The notes: generated by a model not told the origin, from the sequence alone. Counted from the first letter of the stretch, positions 1-7,914 are shown. The stretch is DNA of 22,275 bases from UBA1124 sp963933095 (GCA_963933095.1 CAWVSV010000040.1:1-22275); one strand, 5' to 3'. Program-made: numbers and translations.

Positions 1-1
1 C

Positions 2-271
2 AATGCTTTGGGAGTAGAGGTGAATGGTTTAACGGCACATGACGCCTATCAAGCCCTCGGTAACTCTCCTGAAATTCGGCAGAAGGCCTATCGAAAGTTA
101 TTTGCGTAGCCCTTGATGAGCGGTCAGGTGAACGATCTAAGAGAGTGCCTTAACCACAACTACCCGCTGCGAAGTGAGCGCTTCAGGTCAGAGATTGAAG
201 CGGCTCTGAAGGTCAAAATAGGTCGCTTAAAACAGGGCAGGCCAAAGTCAGAGGGTACGGATACCAGTTAA
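2..271 (+). pseudogene. 3' fragment of REP-associated tyrosine transposase (RAYT), interrupted
   Basis: Frame 2 reads in from the window edge as a Y1-transposase-like C-terminus. It contains AYQALG and AYRKLF, then an in-frame TAG at 107-109. The same frame continues to TAA at 269-271 with LRECLNHNYPLRSERF, an Ile-Glu-Ala-Ala-Leu helix and a basic GRPKS tail. This order (AYRxLF, a small linker, PLxSERF, then GRP plus a basic residue) is typical of RAYT proteins, which act on REP palindromes. Homology on both sides of the stop suggests a nonsense mutation rather than a natural end, although termination at 107 cannot be excluded. The catalytic Tyr and HUH motif would lie upstream of the window and were not seen. 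The gene points toward the czc operon. Confidence 0.6.
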
Positions 272-277
272 TGTACC

Positions 278-302
278 CCGACCCCTTATTCGACCCCTTT
301 TT
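278..302. repeat. Paired CGACCCCTT motifs after the RAYT fragment
   Basis: CGACCCCTT occurs at 279-287 and again at 291-299, i.e. a 12-bp period, a few bases after the RAYT frame ends. On the other strand this reads as repeated AAGGGGTCG. GGGGTC-type boxes beside RAYT genes are common, so these may be remnants of the element's end. That link is inference. Confidence 0.35.
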
Positions 303-380
303 CTGCCAGTCCAATACCGGTGTGATCTTCGGCGACTCCCGAAACTGCTCCTGCGTTTTCGAGATAGATTACATCCCTGT

Positions 381-417
381 AAATAAAAAGCCCGACCAGA
401 AAAATTTCCATCGGGCT
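381..417 (-). terminator. Rho-independent terminator of the czc operon
   Basis: A perfect 7-bp stem pairs AGCCCGA (389-395) with TCGGGCT (411-417) around a 15-nt loop. Read on the minus strand the stem is followed at once by TTTTTATTT (388-381). It lies about 40 bases past the czcA stop, so it should end the efflux operon transcript. Confidence 0.75.
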
Positions 418-424
418 CAATCGA

Positions 425-455
425 AACTAAGCAACTAAGCAACTAAGCAACTAAG
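425..455. repeat. 8-bp tandem repeat next to the czcA stop
   Basis: AACTAAGC is repeated head to tail at 425-432, 433-440 and 441-448, with a fourth partial copy to 455. The array sits between the czcA stop codon (459-461) and the terminator stem, so it lies in the 3' untranslated region. It is probably a slippage product; no function is evident. Confidence 0.85.
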
Positions 456-458
456 GCC

Positions 459-3400
459 TTACTTAACATCCTCCCCGCGCCACCGATAAACCCATTGATA
501 CAAAGCAGGCAAGATCACTAAGGTAAGCAGCGTAGAAGAAACAATCCCGCCAATAACAACCGTCGCCAAAGGCCGTTGCACCTCAGCCCCTGTACCCGCA
601 TTAAACGCCATAGGCACAAACCCAAGGCTGGCAACTAAAGCCGTCATCAAAACAGGTCGCAACCGAGAGCTCGCCCCCTCAGATATAGCCGCCACCAACG
701 GTTTGCCGCTCTCCCGCAATTCCCGAATAAACGACAGCATCACCACGCCGTTTAAAACTGCCACCCCAGACAAAGCAATAAAGCCAATACCCGCCGAAAT
801 GGACAATGGCATACCGCGCAAGGTCAAGGCAATCACACCACCGGTCAACGCCAGCGGCACGCCACTGAAAATAATAAGCGAGTCGCGCAGCGATTTAAAG
901 GCACTGTACAGCAAGCTCAAAATCAGTAATAAGGTCAGCGGCACCACTATAGACAGACGTTTTGTAGCCGACTGTAACTGCTCAAAAGTTCCGGCGTATT
1001 CTAGCCAGTAGCCCGGTGGCAGGTCTAACTTGTCGTTCATTAAGCTTTGCACATCGCTAATGTAGGAGCCTAAATCGCGGCCCTCGACATTGGCGCTGAC
1101 CACGACATTGCGCTTGCCGCTTTCGCGGTTGATCTGATTCGGGCCCTGTACCTCGATGACATTGGCGATTTCGCCAAGCGGCACATATTGAAGTTCTGGA
1201 TCGCCGCCCTTGGGCAGAGATATCGGCAGTTGTGCCAGTGCGCGGGTGTCTAGGCGGTATTCATCGTCCATGCGCACCAGCAGTTTAAAGCGCCGGTCGC
1301 CCTCGTAGATGATGCCAGTTTGTACGCCGCTGACGGCGATTTGTAGGGCTTGTTGGACATCGGCCACGCTTAAGCCGAGCAGGGCCAGATGGTCGCGCTG
1401 CGGCTCCACCGATATCATCGGCAAGCCTTCGATCTGTTCCATGCGTACATCAGTGCCGCCGTCGACTTGGGCTAGCAAGTTCTGCGCCTTGGCACCGATA
1501 GCGGCCAGTGTATCGAGGTCGTCGCCGTAGATTCGTAGCGCCACGTCGGCGCGCACACCGGAGATCAGCTCATTAAAACGCATCTCGATGGGCTGAGTGA
1601 TCTCGTAGTTGTTGCCTGGCACTGTGCCAATTTTGGCGCGCAACTCGGCAACCAAATGCGCTTTGGATTTACTGGGATCGGGCCATTTGGCGCGCGGTTT
1701 TAAGATGGCAAAGGTATCGGCGACATTGGGCGGCATAGGGTCGGTGGCCACTTCCGGGGTGCCGATTTTAGCGAATGTGTGCTTTACCTCGGGCAACTGG
1801 GCAATGGCTTTTTCTAGTTGCATTTGCATAGCGACGGATTGATCCATGCCGGTGCCAACGATGCGCATGGCGTGTAGGGCGATGTCGTGTTCGTCCAGTT
1901 GCGGCAAGAACTCACTGCCCAGCCGTGTGGCTTGCCATCCGCTTGCCAGCACTAAAAGGGCGGCACTGATGATTAAGGCGCGCGGGCGTTTGAGCGCCAG
2001 ACTTAGCAGTGGCTGATAGCACTGACGCGCTTTGCTCATCAGGCGATTTTCCTTGTCGTTAATTACACCGGTCATAAACACGGCGATGGCGGCCGGAATA
2101 AAGGTGATGGACAAGATGAGCGCACCGGCGAGTGCGGCTATAACGGTGAAAGCCATAGGGTGGAACATTTTGCCCTCTACGCCTGACAGCGCAAAAATCG
2201 GCAGGTACACCAGCATAATAATAAGCACGCCAAATACCGCCGGTTGAATCACTTCTCGGGTACTGTAAGTAACCACTTGCATACGTTCTTGCAGCGTGAG
2301 TAGGCGGCCATGTTTGCGTTGGGCGAGACCTAGGCGACGCAGGGCGTTTTCCACCACGATCACCGCGCCATCGACTATGAGGCCGAAGTCGATGGCCCCT
2401 AAACTCATAAGATTACCCGAGACACGACCCGCGGCCATGCCCGTGAGGGCGAACAACATACTCAGTGGGATGACGGCGGCGGCGATAAGGGCGGCGCGGA
2501 TATTGCCGAGCAGGGCGAAGAGCACGACGATCACGAGGACCGCGCCCTCGAACAGGTTCTTCTCGACTGTGGCGATGGTTTTATCTACCAGCGTGGTGCG
2601 GTCATAAAGAGGTATGGCTTGAATGCCATCGGGGAGGTTGCGGTTAACCTCGATAAGTTTGGCAGCCACGCCCTGCGCTACGGTGCGGCTGTTTTCGCCC
2701 AGCAGCATAAAGGCGGTGCCGAGCACGGTCTCTTCGCCCTGCAAAGTGGCGGCACCGGTGCGCAGCTGTTTACCATATTTTACGGTGGCTAAGTCGCTAA
2801 CGCGCACCGGGGCATCGTCGCGGCGGGTGACTACTACATTGCTAATATCGGCGAGGTTTTTGAGCTGACCCGGCGAGCGCACCAGCCACTGCTCGCCACT
2901 GCGCTCGATAAAGCCGGCGCCGGCGTTTTGGTTGTTGCGTTCTAGTGCGGTAATAATGTCGTTAATACTGACTTTGTAGGCCAGTAGTTTGCCGGGAATG
3001 GGCGCCACTTGGTATTCGCGCTCGAAGCCACCGATACTGTTGATCTCGGTGATGCCAGGCACCTTTACCAACTGTGGCCGCACTATCCAGTCTTGAATGG
3101 TGCGTAGGTCTTCAGCGTTGTAGCGGTTGCCGTCGGCATTGAGTGCGCCGGGCTCGGCTTGAATGGCGTAGGTGAAGATTTCGCCAAGGCCCGAGGCGAT
3201 AGGGCCGAGTGCAGGTTCGATACCGTTGGGTAATTCGCCTTGAATACTTTGCAGGCGCTCGCTGATTTGCTGGCGCGCCCAGTAGATGTTGGTGCCTTCC
3301 TCGAATACGACCGTGACTTGGGATAAGCCATAGCGCGACAGCGAGCGGGTGTAGTCGAGTTTGGGTAGACCCGCCATGGCGTTTTCGACGATATAGGTAA

Positions 3401-3593
3401 TGCGCTGCTCCGACTCGAGCGGCGAATAGCCGTCGGCCTCGGAGTTGATTTGCACCTGTACATTGGTAATGTCTGGCACTGCATCGATGGGTAATTTGAG
3501 CGCACTATAGACGCCAAGCGCGGCGATTAGCAGTGCGGCAATTAACACCATAATACGCCGCTGTACGGCGGCGGCGATTAAATTATTTAACAT
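459..3593 (-). CDS. czcA: Heavy-metal efflux RND transporter, CzcA family
   Basis: Inner-membrane proton-driven pump of a tripartite efflux system, 1044 aa, the usual family length. The N-terminus has one hydrophobic segment followed by the HME-RND hallmark of Pro-rich PIDAVPDITNVQVQIN, and the protein has two sets of membrane segments and two periplasmic loops. The fourth-helix motif DFGLIVDGAVIVVEN places acidic residues at D402, D408 and E415. This matches the proton-relay pattern of CzcA (Co2+/Zn2+/Cd2+) rather than the monovalent Cu/Ag pump CusA. A GGAG ribosome site lies 8 bases before the ATG. It is the last gene of the operon, 62 bp after czcB, with a hairpin in that gap. Divalent-cation specificity is inferred from the motif; the exact metal cannot be told. 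Confidence 0.95.
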   Translation of the reverse strand: MLNNLIAAAVQRRIMVLIAALLIAALGVYSALKLPIDAVPDITNVQVQINSEADGYSPLESEQRITYIVENAMAGLPKLDYTRSLSRYGLSQVTVVFEEGTNIYWARQQISERLQSIQGELPNGIEPALGPIASGLGEIFTYAIQAEPGALNADGNRYNAEDLRTIQDWIVRPQLVKVPGITEINSIGGFEREYQVAPIPGKLLAYKVSINDIITALERNNQNAGAGFIERSGEQWLVRSPGQLKNLADISNVVVTRRDDAPVRVSDLATVKYGKQLRTGAATLQGEETVLGTAFMLLGENSRTVAQGVAAKLIEVNRNLPDGIQAIPLYDRTTLVDKTIATVEKNLFEGAVLVIVVLFALLGNIRAALIAAAVIPLSMLFALTGMAAGRVSGNLMSLGAIDFGLIVDGAVIVVENALRRLGLAQRKHGRLLTLQERMQVVTYSTREVIQPAVFGVLIIMLVYLPIFALSGVEGKMFHPMAFTVIAALAGALILSITFIPAAIAVFMTGVINDKENRLMSKARQCYQPLLSLALKRPRALIISAALLVLASGWQATRLGSEFLPQLDEHDIALHAMRIVGTGMDQSVAMQMQLEKAIAQLPEVKHTFAKIGTPEVATDPMPPNVADTFAILKPRAKWPDPSKSKAHLVAELRAKIGTVPGNNYEITQPIEMRFNELISGVRADVALRIYGDDLDTLAAIGAKAQNLLAQVDGGTDVRMEQIEGLPMISVEPQRDHLALLGLSVADVQQALQIAVSGVQTGIIYEGDRRFKLLVRMDDEYRLDTRALAQLPISLPKGGDPELQYVPLGEIANVIEVQGPNQINRESGKRNVVVSANVEGRDLGSYISDVQSLMNDKLDLPPGYWLEYAGTFEQLQSATKRLSIVVPLTLLLILSLLYSAFKSLRDSLIIFSGVPLALTGGVIALTLRGMPLSISAGIGFIALSGVAVLNGVVMLSFIRELRESGKPLVAAISEGASSRLRPVLMTALVASLGFVPMAFNAGTGAEVQRPLATVVIGGIVSSTLLTLVILPALYQWVYRWRGEDVK

Positions 3594-3605
3594 CTGGTAG
3601 CTCCG

Positions 3606-3623
3606 GCAGTCTAAATAGACTGC
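3606..3623 (-). promoter_or_regulatory. Palindrome/hairpin between czcB and czcA
   Basis: GCAGTCTA (3606-3613) and TAGACTGC (3616-3623) are perfect 8-bp inverted arms separated by only two bases. The site lies in the 62-bp czcB-czcA gap, just upstream of the czcA ribosome site. It could be an mRNA hairpin tuning czcA translation or transcript stability, or a dyad for a DNA-binding regulator. No T-run follows, so it is not an ordinary terminator. Confidence 0.5.
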
Positions 3624-3655
3624 GGTTGTCGCCGTTTATAGGCGAAAAAGTCTGT

Positions 3656-4963
3656 TTAGTGGACATGGGCTGCGCCGCTTTTAAGTATGTCGGCTTTGAT
3701 TAAAAAGCTGTTCGCGGTGACATATTCTGTGCCCGCCTCTAAGCCGCTGAGGACTTCGATGTATTGATCATCGCGCTCGCCCAATTGCAGTGGGCGCGCC
3801 TCGAAGGTGTTGCCTTGGCGAGAAAACACCACTTTTTGATTGCGGAAATTTTGCAGGGCCGTGCTGCTAACGGCCAGTGGCACTTGACGGGTGGCGGTGG
3901 TGACCGCCGCTTTGACGTGCATGCCAGGGCGCCAGTGACCATCGCTGTTGTCAATCACTGCGCGAGCGCGGGCGATATGGCCGCCGGTCATTTTGGGGGC
4001 AATGTAGGTGAGTAGCGCGGTGGCAGAATCGTGCTGGTGCAAGTCATTTACTTGCACGCTCTGGCCCACTTGCAGTTTTTCGATGGCCTCGGGGAAGGCC
4101 GACATTTCTACCCATACGGTGTTGAGGTCGGTAATTGTGAGTAGCGGGGTCATGTCGACGCGCTCGCCGGCATTAATGGGGCGATGGGTGACTTCACCGG
4201 CGTTGGGGCTTTTCAGTGAGTAGCTTTGCAGGGTTGCGACATTGCGCAGGGTGGCCAGTACTTGCCCTTTTTTGATTTGGTCGCCGACATTGACGTGTAT
4301 TTTTTCGACCAAGCTTGGGTAGGGCGCATTAAGGCGATAGATTTGTGCGTCTATGGCGGCAATAACGCCGAATAGTTTTTCGCGTTGCTGCAATATTTGT
4401 GGGCCTGCTGTTGCGGTTTTTACTCCGGCCAGAGCCAGTTGGTGCGGATCGATCGTAGTTTGGTTTTCGTCGGCGTGGTCATCGTGGCTGCCATGGCCAT
4501 GATTATCGCCATGTTCTTGATGGTCATCGTGGTCGTCTTTGTTATGGCCATGTTCGTGACGGTCATCGTCATCGTGGTCGTCTTTGTTATGGCCATGTTC
4601 GTGATGGTCATCGTCATCGTCATCGTGGTCGTCTTTGTCATGACCATGTTCGCCGTGATCATTGGGGCTGTCTTTATTGTCGCCATGTTCGTGATGGTTA
4701 TCGCCATCGCCGTGTTCATCATGTCCGCTGTGATCGTCGTGATTGTTTCCGTGGGCGTGACCGACGCTTGCCTCTACGGTGGCAGAATTGCCTGACAAGT
4801 AGGCCTTGGGAGTGTCTGAGTGTGCTGCATTGGCATGCTGGTGATCGCCGCTGGCAAAAGTCGCCGAGCTGCCGATTAGGCACAGTAATAGGGTGGCGAG
4901 CAGGGTGTGCTTGTTGGCTAGGCGGTGTTTGTTGGATAGAGCGCGCGTCATTTTTTTATTCAT
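3656..4963 (-). CDS. czcB: Metal efflux periplasmic adaptor, CzcB-like, with long His/Asp-rich insert
   Basis: Membrane fusion protein linking the CzcA pump to the CzcC channel. ATG at 4963 (435 aa) is chosen because it gives an 8-bp overlap with the czcC stop and has GAGG upstream; an in-frame start at 5011 would overlap czcC by 56 bp. A signal-like hydrophobic stretch ends near ATFASG. Residues of about 68-169 are a low-complexity His/Asp/Gly segment with 28 His. After it come the barrel-sandwich/lipoyl part (YRLNAPYPSLVEKIHVNVGDQIKKGQ, limited here to the core VEKIHVNVGDQIKKGQ), a beta-barrel segment (VWVEMSAFPE) and a C-terminal domain with WRPGMHVKA. The His-rich part likely binds metal in the periplasm. 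Its DNA is a minisatellite, so its length may vary between strains. Confidence 0.92.
   Translation of the reverse strand: MNKKMTRALSNKHRLANKHTLLATLLLCLIGSSATFASGDHQHANAAHSDTPKAYLSGNSATVEASVGHAHGNNHDDHSGHDEHGDGDNHHEHGDNKDSPNDHGEHGHDKDDHDDDDDDHHEHGHNKDDHDDDDRHEHGHNKDDHDDHQEHGDNHGHGSHDDHADENQTTIDPHQLALAGVKTATAGPQILQQREKLFGVIAAIDAQIYRLNAPYPSLVEKIHVNVGDQIKKGQVLATLRNVATLQSYSLKSPNAGEVTHRPINAGERVDMTPLLTITDLNTVWVEMSAFPEAIEKLQVGQSVQVNDLHQHDSATALLTYIAPKMTGGHIARARAVIDNSDGHWRPGMHVKAAVTTATRQVPLAVSSTALQNFRNQKVVFSRQGNTFEARPLQLGERDDQYIEVLSGLEAGTEYVTANSFLIKADILKSGAAHVH
4502..4636 (-). repeat. In-frame minisatellite encoding His/Asp repeats in czcB
   Basis: Three near-identical units abut: 4502-4540 (39 bp), 4541-4585 (45 bp) and 4586-4636 (51 bp). 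A more diverged copy follows. Each begins, on the minus strand, with codons for Lys-Asp-Asp-His and ends with Glu-His-Gly-(His/Asp)-Asn. Unit sizes differ by exactly 6 bp through loss or gain of an Asp-Asp hexamer, so the reading frame is kept. The coded units are 13, 15 and 17 residues. Confidence 0.85.
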
Positions 4964-6245
4964 CTGGGTATGCCTCGCTGTTGTTTGTGGTGGCGGTGGT
5001 AACGGTTGCATTCATAGCGCTGCCAGTGATTCTTTCCAGTTCTAACAGCTGCTCAAAAGCCTGCTGCTGAATCTCAATTAATTGTGCCTTTACCGAGAAT
5101 AGTTCGGCTTGGGCGTCGACCCATTGCAGTACAGAATAGCGGCCCTGACGGTAGCCGATACGGGTTTCACTGAGTAGAGTTTGCGCCAGTGGCAGCAGTG
5201 TTTTTTGCAAGCGCTGAGCCTGTTCGGTGGCGCCTACCAATTGCTGGCGCACCTCAAGCAGTGACAATTGCAGTTGGCGGCGCAGTAACAGTTGTTGGCT
5301 GCTATTGAAATCGGCTTTCGCTTGAGCGGCTTTAATGCGACCTATATTGGGGTTGCTAAAGGCCAGCGGCATAGAAAAATCGAGCAGCAGTGCTTGGTCG
5401 TTGGTGGCTTCAAACTGTCGCACGCCTAGACCTATGCTGATATCGCTGCGTCCCTCGGCTTGGGCCAAACTAAGCGCCACATCATTTAAGCGCTGCAGTG
5501 CCAGTTGGTTCAGCAAGTTGGGGGATTGCTCTACCGCAGCGGCTACCTGGGCGCGATTGGGAATACTGGGCAACTGGTTTAAATTACCGTGCGCCTTAGT
5601 GAAATTACCATCGCCCTGCCACATGGCGGCGAGTCGCAACTTAGCCAAGATTTGTGCGTTTTGCAGCCGGCGGCCCTGATCTTGAGTGCGGGCTTGGCGC
5701 AGGGCCATTTTGGCGACATCGGCCTGACCTATGGCCCCGGCGCGAGCGCGTTGTTGAATGCTTTTTAGGGCACCGGCTTCTTCGATCTGACGCTGATTGT
5801 TGACGCTAATCTTGGCCTGGAGCGCCAGCAGCTGATAGTAGCGGCGGCTGGTTTCGGCCAGTACATCTAAACGTGTCAGTTGGTATTCGGCCTCTTGCTG
5901 TAGCATCTCGGCACCGGCGTATTGCAGGCGCTGTTGGCGCTTGCCGCCGAGCTCGATGGTTTGACTTAGGGTGAGTGAAATTTCAGCCGTATCTAAGTGT
6001 GAATACTCGCCACTGCCAAAGGCATTTTCGACACTTAAGCCCAGTTCTGGACTGGGACGCACACCGGCCTGCTCTACTAAGGCCTCTGCTTGGCGCAGGC
6101 GATAGGGGTAGGTGGCGAGTGTGGCATTGTGGGCTTGGGTTTGTTGCAGCGCCCAGTTAAGAGTGATGCTGCCTTGTGCCTGAGTGTGACCTGACAGCAG
6201 CGCAGTGATTAACAGTGCGCAGGCATTGAATCGTTTGGTAAGCAT
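4956..6245 (-). CDS. czcC: Outer-membrane efflux channel protein, CzcC/TolC family
   Basis: Outer-membrane factor that gives the efflux complex its exit duct. ATG at 6245 (429 aa) is preferred because GGAG lies 6 bases upstream and the protein then starts with a normal signal peptide (MLTKRFN, a hydrophobic run, then HTQAQG). A TTG nine codons earlier is less likely. The body is rich in Gln, Ala and Leu helices, as in TolC-like proteins. It shows RQAEALVEQAG and PSPELGLSVENAFGSG near the N-terminus, GQADVAKMALRQAR in the middle and a GYRQGRYSVLQWVDAQ segment near the C-terminus, all typical of CzcC/CusC-type outer-membrane factors. The stop overlaps the czcB start by 8 bp, suggesting translational coupling. 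Confidence 0.9.
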   Translation of the reverse strand: MLTKRFNACALLITALLSGHTQAQGSITLNWALQQTQAHNATLATYPYRLRQAEALVEQAGVRPSPELGLSVENAFGSGEYSHLDTAEISLTLSQTIELGGKRQQRLQYAGAEMLQQEAEYQLTRLDVLAETSRRYYQLLALQAKISVNNQRQIEEAGALKSIQQRARAGAIGQADVAKMALRQARTQDQGRRLQNAQILAKLRLAAMWQGDGNFTKAHGNLNQLPSIPNRAQVAAAVEQSPNLLNQLALQRLNDVALSLAQAEGRSDISIGLGVRQFEATNDQALLLDFSMPLAFSNPNIGRIKAAQAKADFNSSQQLLLRRQLQLSLLEVRQQLVGATEQAQRLQKTLLPLAQTLLSETRIGYRQGRYSVLQWVDAQAELFSVKAQLIEIQQQAFEQLLELERITGSAMNATVTTATTNNSEAYPDE

Positions 6246-6312
6246 AACTAACTCCAAATACGACGCGCACAAGAGCGCACCGATTAAGCAACGGGTGAAC
6301 AGTTGGATGGAG

Positions 6313-6639
6313 TTATACGGTTGGGGGTGGTGTTGGTGGTGACTGCTGATGTGAGATGTGGGCGTATTCGAAAAACAATGGCGCGCTGTGAATCATCTGC
6401 GGCAGCTGTTTGCGTTCGCTAAAGTTCAGGGCGCAAAAGCACAGATGCGAATGGGAACCGTGGTCATCGGACCCGCAGCTTTCTGAATGATCGTGTTCGC
6501 CATTATCGAACAGTGATTCGACGTGTAGGTGGACTGATTCGTAGGCTTGATGAGGTTCTGCAGACATGTGCGCATTCGCCCAAACGCTGATTAATAGCAT
6601 TTGGCTTACGATCACTAATATCAACAGTTTCTGTATCAT
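6313..6639 (-). CDS. Small exported His-rich protein, CzcI-like, first gene of the czc operon
   Basis: A 108-aa protein starting MIQKLLILVIVSQ, with a signal peptide that probably ends near WANA. The mature part has many His residues (VHLHVES, GEHDHSES, GSHSHLC), a CFC cysteine pair and a Pro-rich C-terminus (PPTPPP). Small exported proteins with His-rich and Pro-rich ends are often encoded ahead of czcCBA and are called CzcI; assignment here rests on size, position and composition. ATG at 6639 is chosen because the longer reading start (6705) would place about 22 residues before the signal peptide. The gap to czcC is 67 bp, on the same strand. A role in periplasmic metal binding or in tuning the response is inference. 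Confidence 0.65.
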   Translation of the reverse strand: MIQKLLILVIVSQMLLISVWANAHMSAEPHQAYESVHLHVESLFDNGEHDHSESCGSDDHGSHSHLCFCALNFSERKQLPQMIHSAPLFFEYAHISHQQSPPTPPPTV

Positions 6640-6767
6640 TGGCTCGGCAATGTTAAATGTAAGACTACAGAGTAATTCATTCGCTCTGCTGTGGCAATTT
6701 GACAAATGTTAAGAAAAATCAATGTCGGTATCGATTGCATCTATCTATTTATTCATAGCGCTTTTCG

Positions 6768-6947
6768 TGGCTTCTAGTTAATAAGCCTTGTTCACCCTGG
6801 GGTTGGTGCCTAGGGGAACTTGATTTCAGTATTCATGGCATCTATGGCGTTTTTTTTATGGCTTCTGGTTAATAAGCCTTGTTCACCCTGGGGTTGGTGC
6901 CTAGGGGAACTTGATTTCAGTATTCATGGCATCTATGGCGTTTTTTA
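6768..6947. repeat. 91-bp direct tandem duplication covering a gene's 3' end
   Basis: Copy 1 (6768-6858) and copy 2 (6859-6947) are aligned with a 91-bp period. They differ by one substitution (A at 6776, G at 6867) and by the T-run length (8 versus 6). Copy 2 contains the last 14 or so codons and the stop of the minus-strand gene at 6901-7335; copy 1 lies beyond it. Each copy contains an imperfect hairpin, GTTC-A-CCCT pairing with AGGGGAAC (6790-6819 and 6881-6910). A more decayed match (GCATCTAT, then GCG, T-run and TGGCTTCT) precedes copy 1 at about 6738-6775. Confidence 0.9.
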
Positions 6948-7335
6948 TAGTTTCAAGTTGACCCTGTTCACGACTGCCGCTGTGAATAATATTCAGTACG
7001 CCTTCTAGACCCAAAGGGTTGTTGTGCAAATGTTCGAGAATAACTTCTCGGGCGACGGCTTTAACTGCTGACAAATCATTTTTAACGATTTGCGTGCGCT
7101 TTACCGCGCCGTTGTCACACTCGCTGGTGGAGACGATATTAAACACGACGCCAAGCCATGAATAGTCGATTTCAACCACCTTGATATGGCTGCGCTCTAC
7201 TTTGCCGCACACGCCAAAGCCAAAGCGAATCTCATCATCTTCACCGAAGCGGCTAATGGTGAATGACATTTTGTGGCCAGAGTGGATAAAAACTTTGCGA
7301 GGCTTCATATGCTGATAGGGATGAATATTTTTCAT
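6901..7335 (-). CDS. Hypothetical protein, 144 aa, not recognised
   Basis: No family recognised. The protein is soluble-looking with no signal peptide or membrane segment. It has a basic N-terminus (MKPRKVFIHSGHKM), a beta-rich middle (FGFGVCGKVE, then IDYSWLGVVFNIVS) and a helical C-terminus (AVAREVILEHLHNNP, then ETIKNAIDAMNTE). Start is uncertain: ATG at 7335 has no clear ribosome site, and ATG at 7308 would remove nine residues. It is divergent from the RRM gene, with a 139-bp shared intergenic region. Its last codons and stop lie inside one copy of a 91-bp tandem duplication, so the current C-terminus could be inherited unchanged or reshaped by that event. Confidence 0.65.
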   Translation of the reverse strand: MKNIHPYQHMKPRKVFIHSGHKMSFTISRFGEDDEIRFGFGVCGKVERSHIKVVEIDYSWLGVVFNIVSTSECDNGAVKRTQIVKNDLSAVKAVAREVILEHLHNNPLGLEGVLNIIHSGSREQGQLETIKNAIDAMNTEIKFP

Positions 7336-7425
7336 GTAAAGGTCTGTCAGTAAATACGATTGAATGGTGACAATATTGCCGCTGGAGTTATTCTAGCGGG
7401 GTTATTACTTCGAGGCAGGAATATT

Positions 7426-7434
7426 TGCTAAAAT
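7426..7434 (+). promoter_or_regulatory. Candidate extended -10 promoter for the RRM gene
   Basis: TGCTAAAAT (7426-7434) matches an extended -10 element (TGn plus TAAAAT) about 40 bases before the RRM start codon. No good -35 hexamer sits at the usual distance, which is tolerated by extended -10 promoters. Assignment is by eye only. Confidence 0.4.
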
Positions 7435-7474
7435 GTTCGGAAATATTGTGTATTTATTACAAAAGGCCGATTAA

Positions 7475-7711
7475 ATGAAATTATTAATACGTAACCTCGC
7501 TCGTAACACCACCGAAGAAACCGTGCAGGCGCTGTTTGCTGAGCACGGCGCGGTTCAGTCTTGCACCTTGGTGATGGATAAAGTTAGCGGCGGGTCCAAG
7601 GGCTTCGGTTTTGTTGAAATGCCCAACTCCGGTGAAGCTAAAGCGGCTGTGAAGGTTCTTAATGCCAGCAATGTTGATGGCAACGTGATACGCGTTAAAA
7701 AAGCCGACTAG
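7475..7711 (+). CDS. Single-RRM RNA-binding protein
   Basis: A 78-aa protein consisting of one RNA recognition motif. RNP2 is LLIRNL (residues 3-8) and RNP1 is KGFGFVEM (42-49), with exposed aromatics F44 and F46 for stacking on RNA bases. The loop DKVSGGSKGFGFVEM is typical of bacterial Rbp-type proteins, which bind single-stranded RNA and in several lineages respond to cold. Nothing beyond the domain is present. The ribosome site is weak (AAGG about 9 bases upstream). It is a lone gene read divergently from the 144-aa hypothetical; a cold-responsive role here is inference. Confidence 0.92.
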   Translation: MKLLIRNLARNTTEETVQALFAEHGAVQSCTLVMDKVSGGSKGFGFVEMPNSGEAKAAVKVLNASNVDGNVIRVKKAD

Positions 7712-7914
7712 GTATCTTCGCATGGAAGCTATTTTACTCTCATGCATCCTCTCTAGCGGGGGCTATACTTGGCCGTAAGGTCCTTGTGTTCAGGATGAAC
7801 GGTATGCCGCAATGGCTAGGAAGCACAATAATCTTCTGTGTAAAAACCTTAGGTTATGTAATAGGTTAAACCACCAATAAGCTTAAAACTACATTTTTCA
7901 AATGGAAAGCCTCT

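Noticed and set aside
248..442. 64-codon minus-strand frame between the RAYT fragment and czcA
   Set aside because: Arg/Ser-rich low-quality translation, overlaps the RAYT tail and the terminator, no ribosome site.
4385..4795. 136-codon plus-strand frame rich in Val, Met and Ile across czcB
   Set aside because: It is the reverse reading of the His/Asp minisatellite; the apparent membrane protein is an artefact.
6246..6312. GCGCAC-AAGA-GCGCAC element upstream of czcC
   Set aside because: The two boxes are direct, not inverted, and short; could arise by chance, and no operator was recognised.
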